Counted from the stretch's first letter, positions 44,258-56,153 are shown. The stretch is DNA of 64,000 nt from Diplonema japonicum (GCA_964019335.1 OZ025662.1:434001-498000); one strand, 5' to 3'. Notes: generated by a model from the sequence alone, not told the origin. Numbers and translations: made by a program.

Positions 44258-44882
44258 GATGTGCGCCCCCCATGCAATTAGGTTTGGGCATCTCACAACT
44301 GCTGCGGAGGACCCTTCTGCAAATGGTCTGGGGACCAACAAAGAAGCGTGTCATTTTTTGCCCTTTTTTTCCCCCTTGTTTTTTTTTTTCCTATTCTTCT
44401 TCCCATTACTGTGAAACGAAATAAGTCTTGCCTGTTGAAGGTCTGGTCATGATTGATGCTTGCGGATGACTAGACCCTTCTTCTTGCACCGCTTGTGGAA
44501 GCCTTTTGTCAAATCAAAGTGGCGAATTCACTCTTTGTTTTACAGTCCTACGAAATGTTAACAAAGCATTTCATTTTTTTTTTTTTTTCCTCCTCAGTTT
44601 AGTGAGTGTGAGCTGTTTACCTTTATAGCAAAGCTAATTTAATAAAAAGAACCCCCCCCCCCCCCCTCTTTACCACCACTGCAATCAATGTCTTCTCAAC
44701 CAAAGAAAAAAAAAAGATTTATATCGGATTGCGCAAAATTTCGCTTCAGGAATTCTTAAGCGCAACGAAAAAAAAGAAAGAAAGAAAGAACAAAATAAAA
44801 TTCTATACTCATACTTCTCCCGATCCACACCTCTACTTCTGTGTCCGTTTTACTTGAGCCTCGAAGCACTTGGGTACTTCTC

Positions 44883-44917
<35 letters not shown>

Positions 44918-44994
44918 AAGAGAAATCTCAAAAAGAATTCTGAAATGGCTTTTTTTAAAAGTGTCAAAACCGCAAAAAAGGAAAAAAAAATATA
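44219..44994 (+). other. Intergenic DNA between two elements
   Basis: A, T and C tracts with a unique island at 44255-44560. No coding or RNA feature was recognised. Confidence 0.55.
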
Positions 44995-45467
44995 TATATG
45001 AGCTCGTCCGGAAAAAAAAAAATGTCAACACTTTTTTTTTGGCAGATCGAAAATTTTTTGTCTTGAATACTTGAGCAAAAAAAAAGGGCAGCATGCAACC
45101 GATTCCAACCATAGGAAGATGACACATATGGTGTACCTGTGCCGTTCTTTCAATTGCGATGCTTGTTTTGCCATGAGGGTGGCAGACTTTTTGCAACCTA
45201 AATGGCAGTATTTTCCCCACCCCCATTTTAATAGTGATTAAGAGCCCAAGTCCATTTCTTCTGGGGCATTTACAATTTCCGAATGCCAAGAGCATGTTAA
45301 ACGGCGCATATTGTGGCCTATATTTGTATATATATGGTACACACACTTAGATTGCAGTTCTGCACACAATGTGGTGTCGGACTACTTTTGTACTTAGAAA
45401 TTTCCCGAGGGTTTCCGTTGCAAAAGAGGGTCATTTGTTGACATTTTTTTCCGGACAGACTCATATA
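44995..45467. mobile_element. MITE-like element with TA ends
   Basis: Left arm 44995-45030: TATATGAGCTCGTCCGG, then an A run and TGTCAACA. Right arm 45436-45467 gives, in reverse complement, TATATGAGTCTGTCCGG, an A run and TGTCAACA (14 of 17 bases match, then the run, then 8 of 8). Length is 473 bp. TA-rich ends suggest a Tc1/mariner-type non-autonomous element. Frames inside are not convincing as genes. Confidence 0.6.
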
Positions 45468-46190
45468 AAAAATATATATCGAATACAGGAAAGACTTAAG
45501 AAAAGAAAAACCTTAACAAACCAAATTTACCCTCAAAGAAGTAGGGCTTGTTCCAAACTTTGCAGCTGACAGACTACAGGCTGGTAAAACTTCTTTTTAA
45601 AAAAAAAAAAGGTTTATAGTCCCCTCCCCCCCCCTCCCCAAATCAAATGTGCGAAATATTTTTATTCTTCCTCGCGTTAGTCACACCTTTTTTTACCCAA
45701 ACCCCTCTTTTTTTTATTTCTTCTCCTTTATGAAATCTAAAGGTGAACCTGAATGCAATTTAATTCCATGTCCCCCCCCCTCCCACCCTGTTCCTGAACC
45801 GAGGGTATTATCATAAAAAAAAGAATAGAGAAAAATACTACTTTTTTTTCCTTCCCTTGCGCTCCCTTTAAAAAAGTTAAATCCACGTAGGCACCCCCTC
45901 CTCCTCCTCCTCGGTGTTGTTACTTATGTGCTGCAGGTTTGCCTTGAGTAGGGAAGAGCCAAGGGCTATGGTGAAGGAAGAATTTTTTTTTTTTTTTTTT
46001 TTGCGAAATCCCCTTAAGGTTCGGATAAGAAAAACTCTTTTTTTTTTTTTTTCTTCTTTTTTTTTTCTTTCCCTCCTTCCCCTTTTCTATGTTTTTTTTT
46101 TTTACTCCTCTCAAATTTTACTACATTCTATTATACCCCAGTTTTTTTCACTCCAGAAAATCCCAAAAAAAAAGATTTTTTTTTGATTTT
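45468..46190 (+). other. Intergenic low-complexity region
   Basis: A, T and C homopolymers with short unique pieces up to the TTAA that starts the piggyBac element. No gene was seen. Confidence 0.6.
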
Positions 46191-46194
46191 TTAA

Positions 46195-47967
46195 CCATCT
46201 ACCAACGGACCATTTTTGCCCACCAGGGGGTAAATTTTCAAAACTTCAAAAAAAGCTATTCTAGCGCAACGCCGGGGCTATATGCCCCCGGAAATGCCTC
46301 CAGACGTCCCAATTCTAGAGAGAGGGTGCCCACAGCAGGGCCCACCCTCACAACATTGTCAAAAATATCGTTCCTGAAGTGCCCGAGAGGGGGTACAAAA
46401 AATAAGTCAAAAAAAAATCGACTGTAAAATTCTGTAAAAAGCTATTTAAGGCCTTCTTGACGCGGTTCGTACGTGCCCCAGGGCTGGGGGACTTCTTTTT
46501 TGACCCCGAGAGGGGTTTCTGGGGGGTATCCCCGCAAGGTGGTAGTCTTTTTAGCACGGAGTCATGCAAAGTTGTACCAAGCAGGTTGAACACTGGAACT
46601 GGGGTCATTTCGACTTGCCATGCTTGCACCGCATGTTGCGCTACTTTTTCGGGGAAATGGTCCCAGAAGGTACTATCGCGGCGCATTGGGGTCTCAGGGC
46701 ACTCGTTCTGTGTTTCGGGGCATGGTATTGGGGCAGCCTGCTCTGTAGTTGACTTTAGCTGTTGTTTAGACTGCCTCCCTAGTAGCCCTTCGATGACTGC
46801 CTCTTTGAAAGGCGTGAATCCACTGTCGTTCGTACTCAGGGTGTTGGGGGGCAATGCTTCTTTCCAAACAAGCCAAGCATTTGCCAGAGATTTATCTAAC
46901 AAGTACGAAAATACTTTCAGGGAGGTGCGTTTATGGCGTTTTGTCACAGCGTCACCCAGCGTCGGTTCCGCCCATTGCGGTGTTGTAAATATGCACTTGG
47001 TGGGGAGTGGGATGTCCTTTCATTCTCTTTTGGCCGACACGTCAAATTTGACTTCACCAGAACATCCAACGTCGACAGAAAGCGCACAGGCTTGATGTCA
47101 TGCCACGTTGTGGTGCAAAGGATGCTCACGTGCTGGTGGAACTGGGTGTCGCCACAGGATGCGTGTCCTTGGGCTTGCGGCCTCGCTTCTTTGCATCCGT
47201 GATCTCCGGGAGGCCTTTGCGATAGAAGTCAGCACGCTTGTTTGTTTCGCTGTGGAAACACAGATTTCCCAGAATAGTCAAAAAGCGGTCTCTTGACATG
47301 ACGGTGGCGTACCCAGGGGTGTGGTTGAGAGACGTGGAGCCAGCGCGCCAGTAGTCAGAATAATCTGGCATGATATCCAAGTCCATCGACAAAAGGACAC
47401 CTAGGAAGGTACGCAAAGAAGCAGCATTGAGATCCAGGGAAACACCTTTTTTAGCCGCATTTGCCACATTGTTCGAAATTATGACCCAAATAACGTTTGG
47501 GGCGAGCATTTGGGAGAATATATGGAATGGCGTTGAGCCTCTGATGTCAAAACAGGGTCCACAAGGGTTCCGATCTTCACGAAACCGGATGCCTTCCAAC
47601 CGCTCCGGCTTTGCCGTCCAATCACCCTGCTGTGACTCGGAATCGGTCGAATTCGTATCAGAATCACTGTCCGCAGCAAAATTGCATAATAGGGATGAGC
47701 CATCAGTGCTACCATCACTCATAATGTCCTCGGCCTCTTTCTGGGCACCCTTTTTTGAAGTGATTTTTAAGGGCAAATTTGGGCTGGCGTTTTTTTTTTC
47801 TTTTTTCTTTTTCTTGTTAAGTTAGGGCAGCATTTAGTTTATATTTTTCATATTTTCCGCGCAGGACCCCGGATGCGAGAAGTGTCCGGGCTGTATTGCA
47901 TTGAAAGCCCTTTGCGCAAAAGATTTTTTTTCAAATCGTCTCTATAAAGACGCTCGTTGGTAGATGG
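46195..47967 (-). mobile_element. Internally deleted piggyBac transposon
   Basis: Perfect 13-bp inverted repeats CCATCTACCAACG (46195-46207) and CGTTGGTAGATGG (47955-47967) are bordered on both sides by TTAA (46191-46194 and 47968-47971), the piggyBac target duplication. The minus strand carries both ends of a piggyBac transposase but not its centre. A GC-rich hairpin is near 46270-46291. At 1773 bp it is shorter than autonomous piggyBac elements. Confidence 0.9.
46348..47776 (-). pseudogene. PiggyBac transposase lacking two catalytic aspartates
   Basis: Reading leftward from 47776, the N-terminal part is intact to DYSDYWRAGSTSLNHTPGYA and MSRDRFLTILGNLCFHSE, the standard piggyBac pattern before the catalytic core. 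It then jumps, near 47190, from NKRADFY to RKGLPEITDAKK and soon WHDIKPVRFLSTL. In full transposases these are separated by roughly 120 residues containing the first two catalytic Asp. The third, in YNTAMGGTDAG, survives, followed by a frameshift near 46960 and the late motif KVFSYLLDKSLANAWLVWK. The product cannot transpose, but termini and N-terminal region remain. Confidence 0.85.
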
Positions 47968-48442
47968 TTAAAGCAAATTTGCCATTTTTTTTTTCCTATC
48001 AAGGGTACTGAATGAAGTAAAATTGGGGTGTGCAAAAAAAAAAAAAAAAAAAAAAAAAAATGGGGCTTTGATTGCAACACTAGGTGGCGTTAAGCGTGCA
48101 ACGAAGCACGAAATACCTACTTGATTACAGGGGGCGCTCCTCGGCCGAGCAGTAGCTTCTTAAAAAAAAAAATACCTTATTCACGTCCAATGTATTTTCT
48201 GCCGCTCTCTTGAAAAGAAAAAAATAATTTCTTCGAGTGATTTTTTTTTTTGATTCACTGAAAGTGACATAAAATTCATTAACCGTTGTGAATAAATTGC
48301 TATTTATTTTTCTTTAAAAAAAACCCCCCCAAGAGAGAAGTTAGAGAATGGAAAAAAAAAAGAAATTGAGAAAGGATGTTTCATGGTCCCGTCCATAAAT
48401 TCTTTTTTCTTTTTTTCTTTCTTACCCCCCCCCCCCCAACCA

Positions 48443-48536
48443 GGCTATGTTGTCAAGAAGCGGGGAAACGTTTCCGTTTCCGTTCCCCTATTTCAAAAAG
48501 AAATGCTTGGAAACGCGTTTCCTTGCCAACATAGCC
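48443..48536. repeat. 94-bp foldback (hairpin) repeat
   Basis: GGCTATGTTG (48443-48452) pairs with CAACATAGCC (48527-48536), and inner segments rich in GGAAACG and CGTTTCC extend the stem. The interior palindrome GGAAACGCGTTTCC is at 48509-48522. It could be a tiny foldback element or fold as RNA. Confidence 0.6.
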
Positions 48537-49102
48537 GCTGTCCCTGCACCCGTCCGGTGCACACCAATCGACGCGAAACGTATTCATTAAAAAAAAAAAA
48601 AAATGCAACAGTCGTGCAGGAGACAGAATGATTTTTTTTTTTTGGTTGTTAACTTCTATGGGTTTCCCTCTTATATGATTGTTCCATTCTTTTTTTTTTT
48701 TATATTTTTTTTCTCCCCCTCCCTCTAGCTTTTCCCATTATATATATATGATGAGTATCAGGAAACGAAAATATAGTTTGGAAAGCCTGAGTAAGAGATT
48801 GGAGGGGAAAAAAAAGTTTTTTTTTGGAGGAAAAGCCCTTCGATCCCCCCCACCCCCCCCTACCATATTCTTCTCTCCAATATGCTGTGGTCACACGCCA
48901 CCAAGGCTGCTAGACGACAAAAAAAAATATTTCAATTCAAAAAAAAAAAAAAAAAAAAAGCCCCGTTTTTTTCTTTTTTTTCCCTTTTTTTTTTTGTTCT
49001 GTTTCATTTCCCCCTCGGTTTTTTTTTTTTTCCTTTTTTTTTTTCCTTTTTTTTCCCTATGGGAAGTCGGTTGACTAACACCATCAGCACCCATCGTAGC
49101 AA

Positions 49103-49106
<4 letters not shown>

Positions 49107-49141
<35 letters not shown>
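49107..49141. repeat. TA microsatellite
   Basis: About 17 TA dinucleotides in a row, between T-rich intergenic DNA and the leader of the NXT-like gene. Confidence 0.9.
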
Positions 49142-49144
<3 letters not shown>

Positions 49145-49213
49145 CCCCCGCACGTTTCACCCTGCCAGCAACGTTTACCCAGGCATTTAAAAAAAAAGAA
49201 AAAAGAGAGAAAA

Positions 49214-49483
49214 ATGGCTACCTTGGAGGCAGGAAAGGTATTGGACACAAAGGTAATTATCGGGGCTTGTAAAGACGCGCAGCAGATGGTGAAGGAGCAC
49301 TACTACAAGGCGTGGGACGATGCGGACAGGGAGGTGACTATAATGGACAGTGTGGGGCACGCTGTGACAAAAAGTAAATTATGGAAATTATATCATGACA
49401 GTGCGGTGATCCTGAGGAACGGAGCAGAGATCACGAAAGACACGATATGCCAGCACGTTGCGGAGATGTATGTTCGAACCAAG

Positions 49484-49517
<34 letters not shown>

Positions 49518-49803
49518 AAAAAAAAACGCAGTCCTGCTACCAAACACACCATCACCTCATTCGACGCGCAGCCTCTGCAGGACGATAAGCACAGCATGGT
49601 GTCTGTGCACGGTACATGTAAATATGGCGATGCAGTTTGCCGGTCATTTCACCAGCAACTTGTTCTTTGGAAAGACGAAACCTCACAGGTACGAAGGAGA
49701 AAGAGAAGAAAAGAAAAAAAAAAGAAAAATAATCCCAATACAGCCCACCCGATACTGGGTCATGCACGACAATATGAGATGGCTTGGTGAGGAAGACCTC
49801 TAG
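49214..49803 (+). CDS. NTF2-like protein, NXT (p15)-type mRNA export cofactor
   Basis: Exons 49214-49467, 49532-49688 and 49744-49803 join in phase to 156 residues. The N-terminal helices (QQMVKEHYYKAWDDADRE, then KLYHDSAVILRNGAEI) and the motif TSFDAQPLQDDKHSMVSV fit an NTF2 fold of the p15/NXT type, in which the SFDCQP-like strand is followed by a V-x-V-x-G strand. The third exon gives RYWVMHDNMRWLGEEDL, the last strand of the fold. p15/NXT pairs with the NXF/TAP receptor in mRNA export; NTF2 itself imports Ran. The length and SFD-Q-P pattern favour NXT, but Mtr2-like or other NTF2 paralogues are possible. Intron 1 contains a long A tract. Confidence 0.75.
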
Positions 49804-49931
49804 ATGGAAGGGGGGTGGGTAGTCTATCCAGTCGAATCGTTTTTCAAAAAATGTTTTTCTTTTTTTTTTTTTTATAAATTTTTTTTAAAACACAGGGGTA
49901 AAATCTAAATTACATAACCCCTTTTCCTCAA

Positions 49932-52900
49932 ATGAGTGTGTTGGTGCACTTGAGTATCGTTGTTGCTGTTGGTGCAGTCGAAGGTAAGGGTTGCAAGGGG
50001 CAGCTCACCGGTGCCGCATGTAAGGCGACACAGTGCCACATAGGGACAAGGTGTGTGTGGGATGGTGGGGTGTGTTCTTGTCCAGAGTCATGCAGTGAAC
50101 TGACAGCTGCCGACACGTGCAGTGGGGCAGTGTGCCCCGAGAACCCTCGCAGCTTGTGCTACTGGAATGGGAAGAATTGCGCGTGTCTGCAAGGGACGGC
50201 TTCCTGCAATGCCTACGCGTCTGAGGAGCGCTGTAGCGGGAAGCCGTGTCCTGCCGATCCCTCAAACACCTGTACTTGGATGGGCGAAGAATGTAAATGT
50301 GCTGTGCCCTCCTGCAAGCTTCACACATCTCCTGCTGAATGCACCGGCGTGTGCCCAGATGACCCTTCCAGCGTCTGCTACTGGGACGCTTCACGTAGTG
50401 CGTGCGACTGCTTTGTTAAAATGCCTCACAAGTGTTCTGATATCCGCTCTCCTTCCCTCTGCAACGGGAAGTGCCCCGAGGACCCCTCCCTCCACTGCAC
50501 GTGGGACCGTGTAAACGACTTCTGCGGCTGCGGTCACGCGCCCGACTGCTCGTTTCATGCCACCCCCGCCTCTTGCACTGGTGGCTGCCCCAACAACCCC
50601 AGCGGTACCTGCTTGTGGGATGAGAAATACGAGGCATGCACGTGTTCTGATTTTGTCAGATCCTGCCGCGACTTCACACGCCGTTCCTGTCGCGGCCGCT
50701 GCCCTCAAGACCCGACCAACGATTGTGTGTGGGACGACAGCATCCGTGTGTGCCATTGTAGCATCCCGACTCCTACGCCCACGCCTGTTCCTACCTCGAG
50801 CGCAAAGTGTTCTGATAAGAAAACCAAGAACGGATGTGTCGGAAGGTGTCCCGAGCGCCCTGGGTCCTCGTGTGCGTGGGAGGACAAGACAGGCTGCCAC
50901 TGCTTGTCGTCTGTCGACATGTGCGAGGATATCACTGTCAAGCAGCTGTGCGGTGGCCCTTGTCCTGAAGATCCTTTTGCTTCTGAGTGCGCATGGAAGC
51001 GCGTCCTGTCCAGCAGCAGCAGCAGCTTGTCACGTGCGCAGTTCATGATAGAGAAGTGTGTGTGCACCAAGAAGGTCACACCGCCGCCGACGCCATCGCC
51101 GACTGTCACTGTCAACATGTGTGCCAGTATAGTAGTGGAATCGCAATGCAAGGGAAGCTGTCCGGAAGATCGCAGTGGCAGCTGCGTGTGGAAAGAGGGC
51201 GGCTGCGTGTGCCATCAGGGGCTGGTGTCCTGCAGCGATATCAAGGATGCTGATCTTTGCGGTGGCTTGTGTCCTGAGGACCCCGAGAGCAGCTGTTACT
51301 GGTCTGGCGGCACATGCAACTGTCGGCCGCGTTCGACTGCTTGCAAGGAATACGCACTGCCATCACTTTGCAAAGGTAGGTGTCCCGAGGACCGTGACAG
51401 CATCTGCGGTTGGGACAGAGCACGCGACGAGTGTGTCTGCGTAGAGAGCGCGTTGAGAACGTGCAAGCAGCTCTTGAAGCGCTCGTGTGTTGGTGCATGT
51501 CCAGAGAACACACTGGCACAATGTGAGTGGGATGCAAATCTTGAGGAGTGCGGCTGCAAGGAACGGGCACGGACCTGTCGTGACCACAGCAAGCATAAAG
51601 ACTGTCTCGGAAAGTGCCCCGAAGATCCCAGCCACGAGTGCTACTGGGACGAGGCAGTGGACAGGTGCGAGTGTGTTGACACCCACCCTGCGTCGTGTAA
51701 TGCGATTACTGCCCTCTCGCTGTGCAAGGGGTACTGCCCAGACGACCTCTCCTCGCTGTGCAAGTGGAATGAGGTCCGTGCAGCGTGCGAGTGCGCACCT
51801 AAGTCGTGCGATCAACATACAACACCCAATAACTGCAAAGGCGTGTGCCCGCAGGATAACAAGCTGCAGTGCACTTGGGATGTACGATCTAGTAAGTGTG
51901 GCTGTGCTCCACCTTCAACAACAAGATTCTGCAACGAGCTTGCCTACCAAGATTGTGGGGGCAGATGTCCAGAGAACCCGGACGGCGGCATGTGCACGTG
52001 GGACCATGCTAGATCGAGCTGCATGTGCAGTAGCACTGCCCCTCCTAGCTGCTGGGACCACACCACGCCAAGGCTGTGCCAGGACAAGCCCTGTCCCCAC
52101 AACAAGGCGATGGTGTGCCAGTGGCGTGAGGGGGGCTGCGAATGCACCAAGAAGCGATGCAGCAAGCACACAGTGCCCATTACGTGTGTGAGTTCAGATT
52201 GCCCAGAACGTGAAGGCACGCGGTGTACCTGGGATATCAGGAGTAGGTCATGCGGCTGCCCTGAGCCCGACTGCAACGAGCGTGGTTACGACACGTGCAA
52301 GAGGTCTACGTGCCGTGCAACTGGGAAGGTGTGCGAATGGGATCACAGGGTGGGTACGTGTGCGTGCCCGCAAGAGTCTTGCAAGGGGTTCACTGAAGCA
52401 GAGAAGTGCGTCAGCAGCCATTGCCCCGAGAGCCCGAGTAGAATGTGCCGGTGGACTGGCGATGGATGCACCTGCCGTGGGCCGTCATGCAGCGACCACC
52501 CTGATGTTAAGGCTTGCATGGGCAGCAGGTGTCCGGAATGCTCAGAGCACCGCTGCGCGTGGTCGTACTTGTCGAGGTCATGTTACTGCTACACGCCGCT
52601 GTGTTCGGAGAGGGACAGGACACAGTGCCATGGGGTGTGTCCCGAGGACGCAGGGAAGGAATGTGTGTGGGATGCGAAACACGATGTGTGCAGGTGCGAG
52701 CGGAGGATCACGTCGTGCGCGGACCACACTGAGGAAGAATGCATGGCGGAGCCCGTCTGCCCGGGGGCACACACGAGGTCGCAGAGGTGTGCGTGGGACG
52801 GAAGGCAGCAGACGTGCACCTGCAGACTGGAGACAGGAGCTTGCGCGACACACACCAGTGCATATGACTGTGTGAAAAACGAATGCAAGGCAACTGGGGC

Positions 52901-53304
52901 TGCATGCGAATGGCACCCTGGTACAAGGGAGTGCAGCTGTGAACGCCCTGGGTGCGATGATCATGTGACTTACGATTCATGCATGAAAACTGCGTGCCCC
53001 AGGGACCCTGAAAGGCAATGTCACTGGGATGGCAGGAGCAACACCTGCACATGTAAACCGCATGGAGCGCCTGCAGAGTCATGCCGTGAGTATCTCTCAA
53101 CAGAAGCATGCAACGCAGCCTCATGCCCGGGCCAGCTTGGCCTTTCATGCAGCTGGGACTCCAACAAGAATGTGTGTTCCTGCAGCCAACCGCCTTCCTG
53201 CGCCCAGCACCTTGACGCGTTTTCCTGCATCTTCTCTCTCTGTCCCGCTGATCCTTCTAAGAAATGCACTTGGACAAGAACTAAACCTTACTGCCAGTGC
53301 CCTT

Positions 53305-53306
<2 letters not shown>
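49932..53306 (+). CDS. Secreted protein of 28 six-cysteine repeats
   Basis: Single exon, 1124 residues. A short N-terminal hydrophobic segment (MSVLVHLSIVVAVGAVEG) looks like a cleavable signal peptide. The rest is about 28 repeats of 36-50 residues with the pattern C-x7-8-C-x-G-x-C-P-E-D-P-x4-C-x-W-D-x6-C-x-C. The Cys-Pro-Glu-Asp-Pro and Cys-x-Trp-Asp signatures recur almost every time. Two Pro/Thr-rich linkers interrupt (near residues 285 and 385). There is no transmembrane helix or obvious GPI signal, so it is probably secreted or held in the extracellular coat or a cyst wall. The family is not one I recognise. Six Cys per unit suggests three disulphides each. A 40-base T tract follows the stop. 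Confidence 0.8.
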
Positions 53307-53349
<43 letters not shown>

Positions 53350-53812
53350 AACGGTATTCAAAACAAAGCTTCCTTTCGAACGAAAGAAAAGAAATGCGAA
53401 TTTAAAAAAGAGAAGAAAAAAAAAAAGAAACATGGGAAAAAAAGTGGAATCCCATTTTGCATTCAGTTTTGTGTTTTCTTCCTTTTTTTCTTCCTCCCCT
53501 CGTTCCTTCCATTCCCCTCCTAGAGCAGGGAATGGAATGGAAATATGTCACTATCTATTATCCCCCCCTACAGCTATTGATGCAGCAATACAAAGGTCCC
53601 TGGCGTGCTTTGCAAGGTTCTTTTCAGATAATGCTTTAGGGCAAGGGGGAAGGGGGGGGAGAAATTTACGTTTCTTCCCCTTCTTCCCCACACATCCCCT
53701 TTTCACGAAGAACCTCCTCAGCTCGGAGGGCCTTTTTCAAAGGGGGGCCGCACTGTAGTTGTCTTGCTTCCCTTTTCTTCTTTTTTTTAAGATTGGATAG
53801 AGGAGGGGGGGT
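53307..53812 (+). other. Intergenic region before the retroelement
   Basis: Starts with a T tract (53308-53348) at the stop codon of the Cys-rich gene, then A/T-rich DNA and a G-rich stretch to about 53812. No gene was recognised. Confidence 0.6.
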
Positions 53813-56153
53813 GCTGGCCCAAGGCAGTCCTGACAGCTCTAGTAACGATGATCCCGAAAGGGGAATCCGAAGAACCGCTAGAACACCGCCCTATCACGGT
53901 ATCGAGCGCGTTCTACCGCCTATGGGCAGGTGCGAGGCTACCAGCAATCCTCGAGTGGCAGGAAGCGTGGATCACCCCTCTCCAGTTCGGTTTCAGACCG
54001 GAACACAGCACAGACGACCTCCTCGCCCGGGTCTGCACCAGTGTAGAAATTGCGAAGGAGTCGGGGAGGCACCTCTACGGCCTTTCTGTCGACTTCAAGA
54101 AATGCTTCGATTCAGTCCCCCATGCACTAACATTCGGACTAGTGGAACGTTTAGGTTTTAGCCGGCTCATTTTGAAACCGATTAGGTCCATTTACTCTGA
54201 CCTGATCCGCCGATTACGGTTCCCAATGGGAGTAGGCGCCCCATTCCGGACCACAAATGGGATACTCCAGGGCTGCCCGATCTCACCGATCTTCATCAAC
54301 GCGATCCTCGCCATCTTTACCAGGAAATGCACGGCGAACCCGAGGAACGCCCATCCTGTGTCGTATGCAGACGACCTCAACTTCACGTCAGCTACATCAG
54401 AAGCCGCGATACAACGCTCCGTCAACCTGCTTGGCAGCCTATGCAAGCTCACAGGGATGACCATACACCCGAAGAAAACCAGATCATTTGGGACGAAACC
54501 CAAGTACAAGGGCAAAGTACAGTTATTCGGGGAGACCTTCGACACTTCCAACAGGCTACAAATACTGGGTGTACAGGTCTACTTCCAACCCTGCAGGAGA
54601 GAGAACTCAAGGCCCTTGCAGAGGTCGAACGACTCGCCACGACCAAACTGTACCACAATCGCAAGATACAGATCATCTCTGAGAACATCCTACCGTCCGC
54701 CTTCTACGGCGTACTCTTCGACCCAATCCCTGACTCCTGGCTGGAGAAACTGAAGAAACAGATCACGTTATGTATCTGGGGGGCCCGCAACCCGATGCGC
54801 TCCTCCAGTGCTCTGCTGGGGATTGCCCACAAAGGTCACACCCTAGACCCTTACTCTACGGTGGTTTACAAGGCCATTTCAAACCTAGGGCGTCTATGCA
54901 CACGCCAGACGAACAAATCCCTCTTCGTTTCATGCTGGGAGACTTACAGGTACACGAAGGAACGGAACGGAACACCGTCGTTACCGAAAGGACCATTTGG
55001 CAATGCAGAGGTTTGGCTTCGAGACATTGGGACCAGATGGAAGGACCTTCAGACGAAAATGCTGCCGCAAGGCATACAACACCTGAAGCATGAGATCAGA
55101 ACGCTGTTGAAAGACAAGCTACGTGGCGGGTTCGCCGAAGAGCGAGAGACCTTTGGAGGGATCGAGACGGGCATCGACGAGGAGAGGACGAACCTCCTAC
55201 ACAACGAGATGGCGGTCGCCAACCCGCAGAAAGCGAGAAAGTTACTTTGTGCAATCACTGGCGCCATACTGCCCCTTCATCCCAGAGCCTACGGCGATTT
55301 GTCAGGCACACGCGAAATGCCTTGGGTGTGACGCACTCTACGACGTTAGGAATGGAACCAGCAGCCTCCTGCAGCATACCATTTGGCACTGTCCAGCACA
55401 CGCCGGCTATAGGACAGCCAACGCCGACCGCAAGTGGCTGGTGCAAGAACACAGGAGCTGGCCGAACTGCACCCAGATACACGGAATCATTACAACGGAC
55501 TCGGACATCAGCCTGCCAAGAGTCAAAGAACTCCACCTGATGCTTGCAGATATTGCAGGAAAACTCGATACGCCGACAAGCAGGTCAGGTACGCAAACCA
55601 GCATTTCTGGAATAGACCTTTCCAGCCAGGGAACCTCTTAACCCCGAAACCTCTCACTTGGTACCACAAGAACGGGCTGGCGAAGAAGTACTTCCCAGGC
55701 CTAATCCCGTTTATCCTCAAATGGCTGAAAGCCCTCAAGTGCAAGGACGGTGGGCAGGTGTCCAAGGCGGAACTTGCGGTCGACCTAATTGCAACAGAAA
55801 GGATCCACATGGATGGTGAAGACCTAGCGAGCTGGGCAAGAAAAATCGGCGGAATCCTAAGAGTTTTGGACAGGATTCACCAAAAAGGCACGGGGAGTCA
55901 CCTGATTCCAGCAGAACCTAAGAAATCAGTACACTCTTTGCGTACCCTAGGGCTCCACAGCCATTCCATCACTGGGTACTCCACTCAACCGGTCTTCGCA
56001 TCCCCGAAGGTCACCCACCCTATCCTAGAGGAACAGTTACGAACTCATTGCATCCTCAACAACTCGCTAGTTGGTTTCACGCCCAAGCTGCTGAGAAGAT
56101 ACCACGACGGGCCTAAGGCACTACCACGACAGAAGGGATCAAACACTAGATGA
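53813..56153 (+). mobile_element. Degenerate non-LTR retrotransposon with reverse transcriptase
   Basis: The body of a LINE-type element in the + direction, truncated at its 5' side (no endonuclease upstream). Order: reverse transcriptase, thumb-like region, zinc knuckle CLGCD...HTIWHC, then a basic C-terminal region shared with the fragment at 17.2-18.2 kb. No poly(A) tail or target duplication was identified. It lies between the Cys-rich gene and trpF-trpB, with no clear effect on either. Confidence 0.85.
53848..56153 (+). pseudogene. Frameshifted retrotransposon polyprotein (reverse transcriptase)
   Basis: The frame starting near 53813 has the RT landmarks HRPITVSSAFYRLWAGARL, FRPEHSTDDLL, motif A in LSVDFKKCFDSV, motif B GILQGCPISPIF and motif C YADD (54364-54375). 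It then shifts near 54575 to a second frame (ILPSAFYGVLFDPI, ending at a stop at 55329). A third covers the zinc knuckle (about 55280-55640). A fourth runs to 56153 (LAKKYFPGLIPFILKWLKAL, then SLRTLGLHSHSITGYS). At least three shifts are needed, so it is a pseudogene unless homopolymer errors explain them; the shifts are not in long homopolymers. RT type resembles non-LTR (R2/LINE-like) enzymes. Confidence 0.8.

Larger units (their letters stand above)
47972..49213 (+). other. Intergenic region before the NXT-like gene
   Basis: Homopolymers with a foldback at 48443-48536 and a TA microsatellite at 49107-49141. A pyrimidine-rich stretch ends in CCTGCCAG at about 49163-49170 and TACCCAG soon after, possible acceptor sites ahead of the next start. 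No coding feature was recognised. Confidence 0.6.

Noticed and set aside
44909-45346. 145-codon minus-strand frame with many Cys and Phe
   Set aside because: Runs through the MITE terminal repeat and A/T tracts; no family resemblance.
47370-47825. 151-codon + strand frame inside the piggyBac element
   Set aside because: Antisense of the transposase N-terminal region, which has clear piggyBac motifs on the minus strand.
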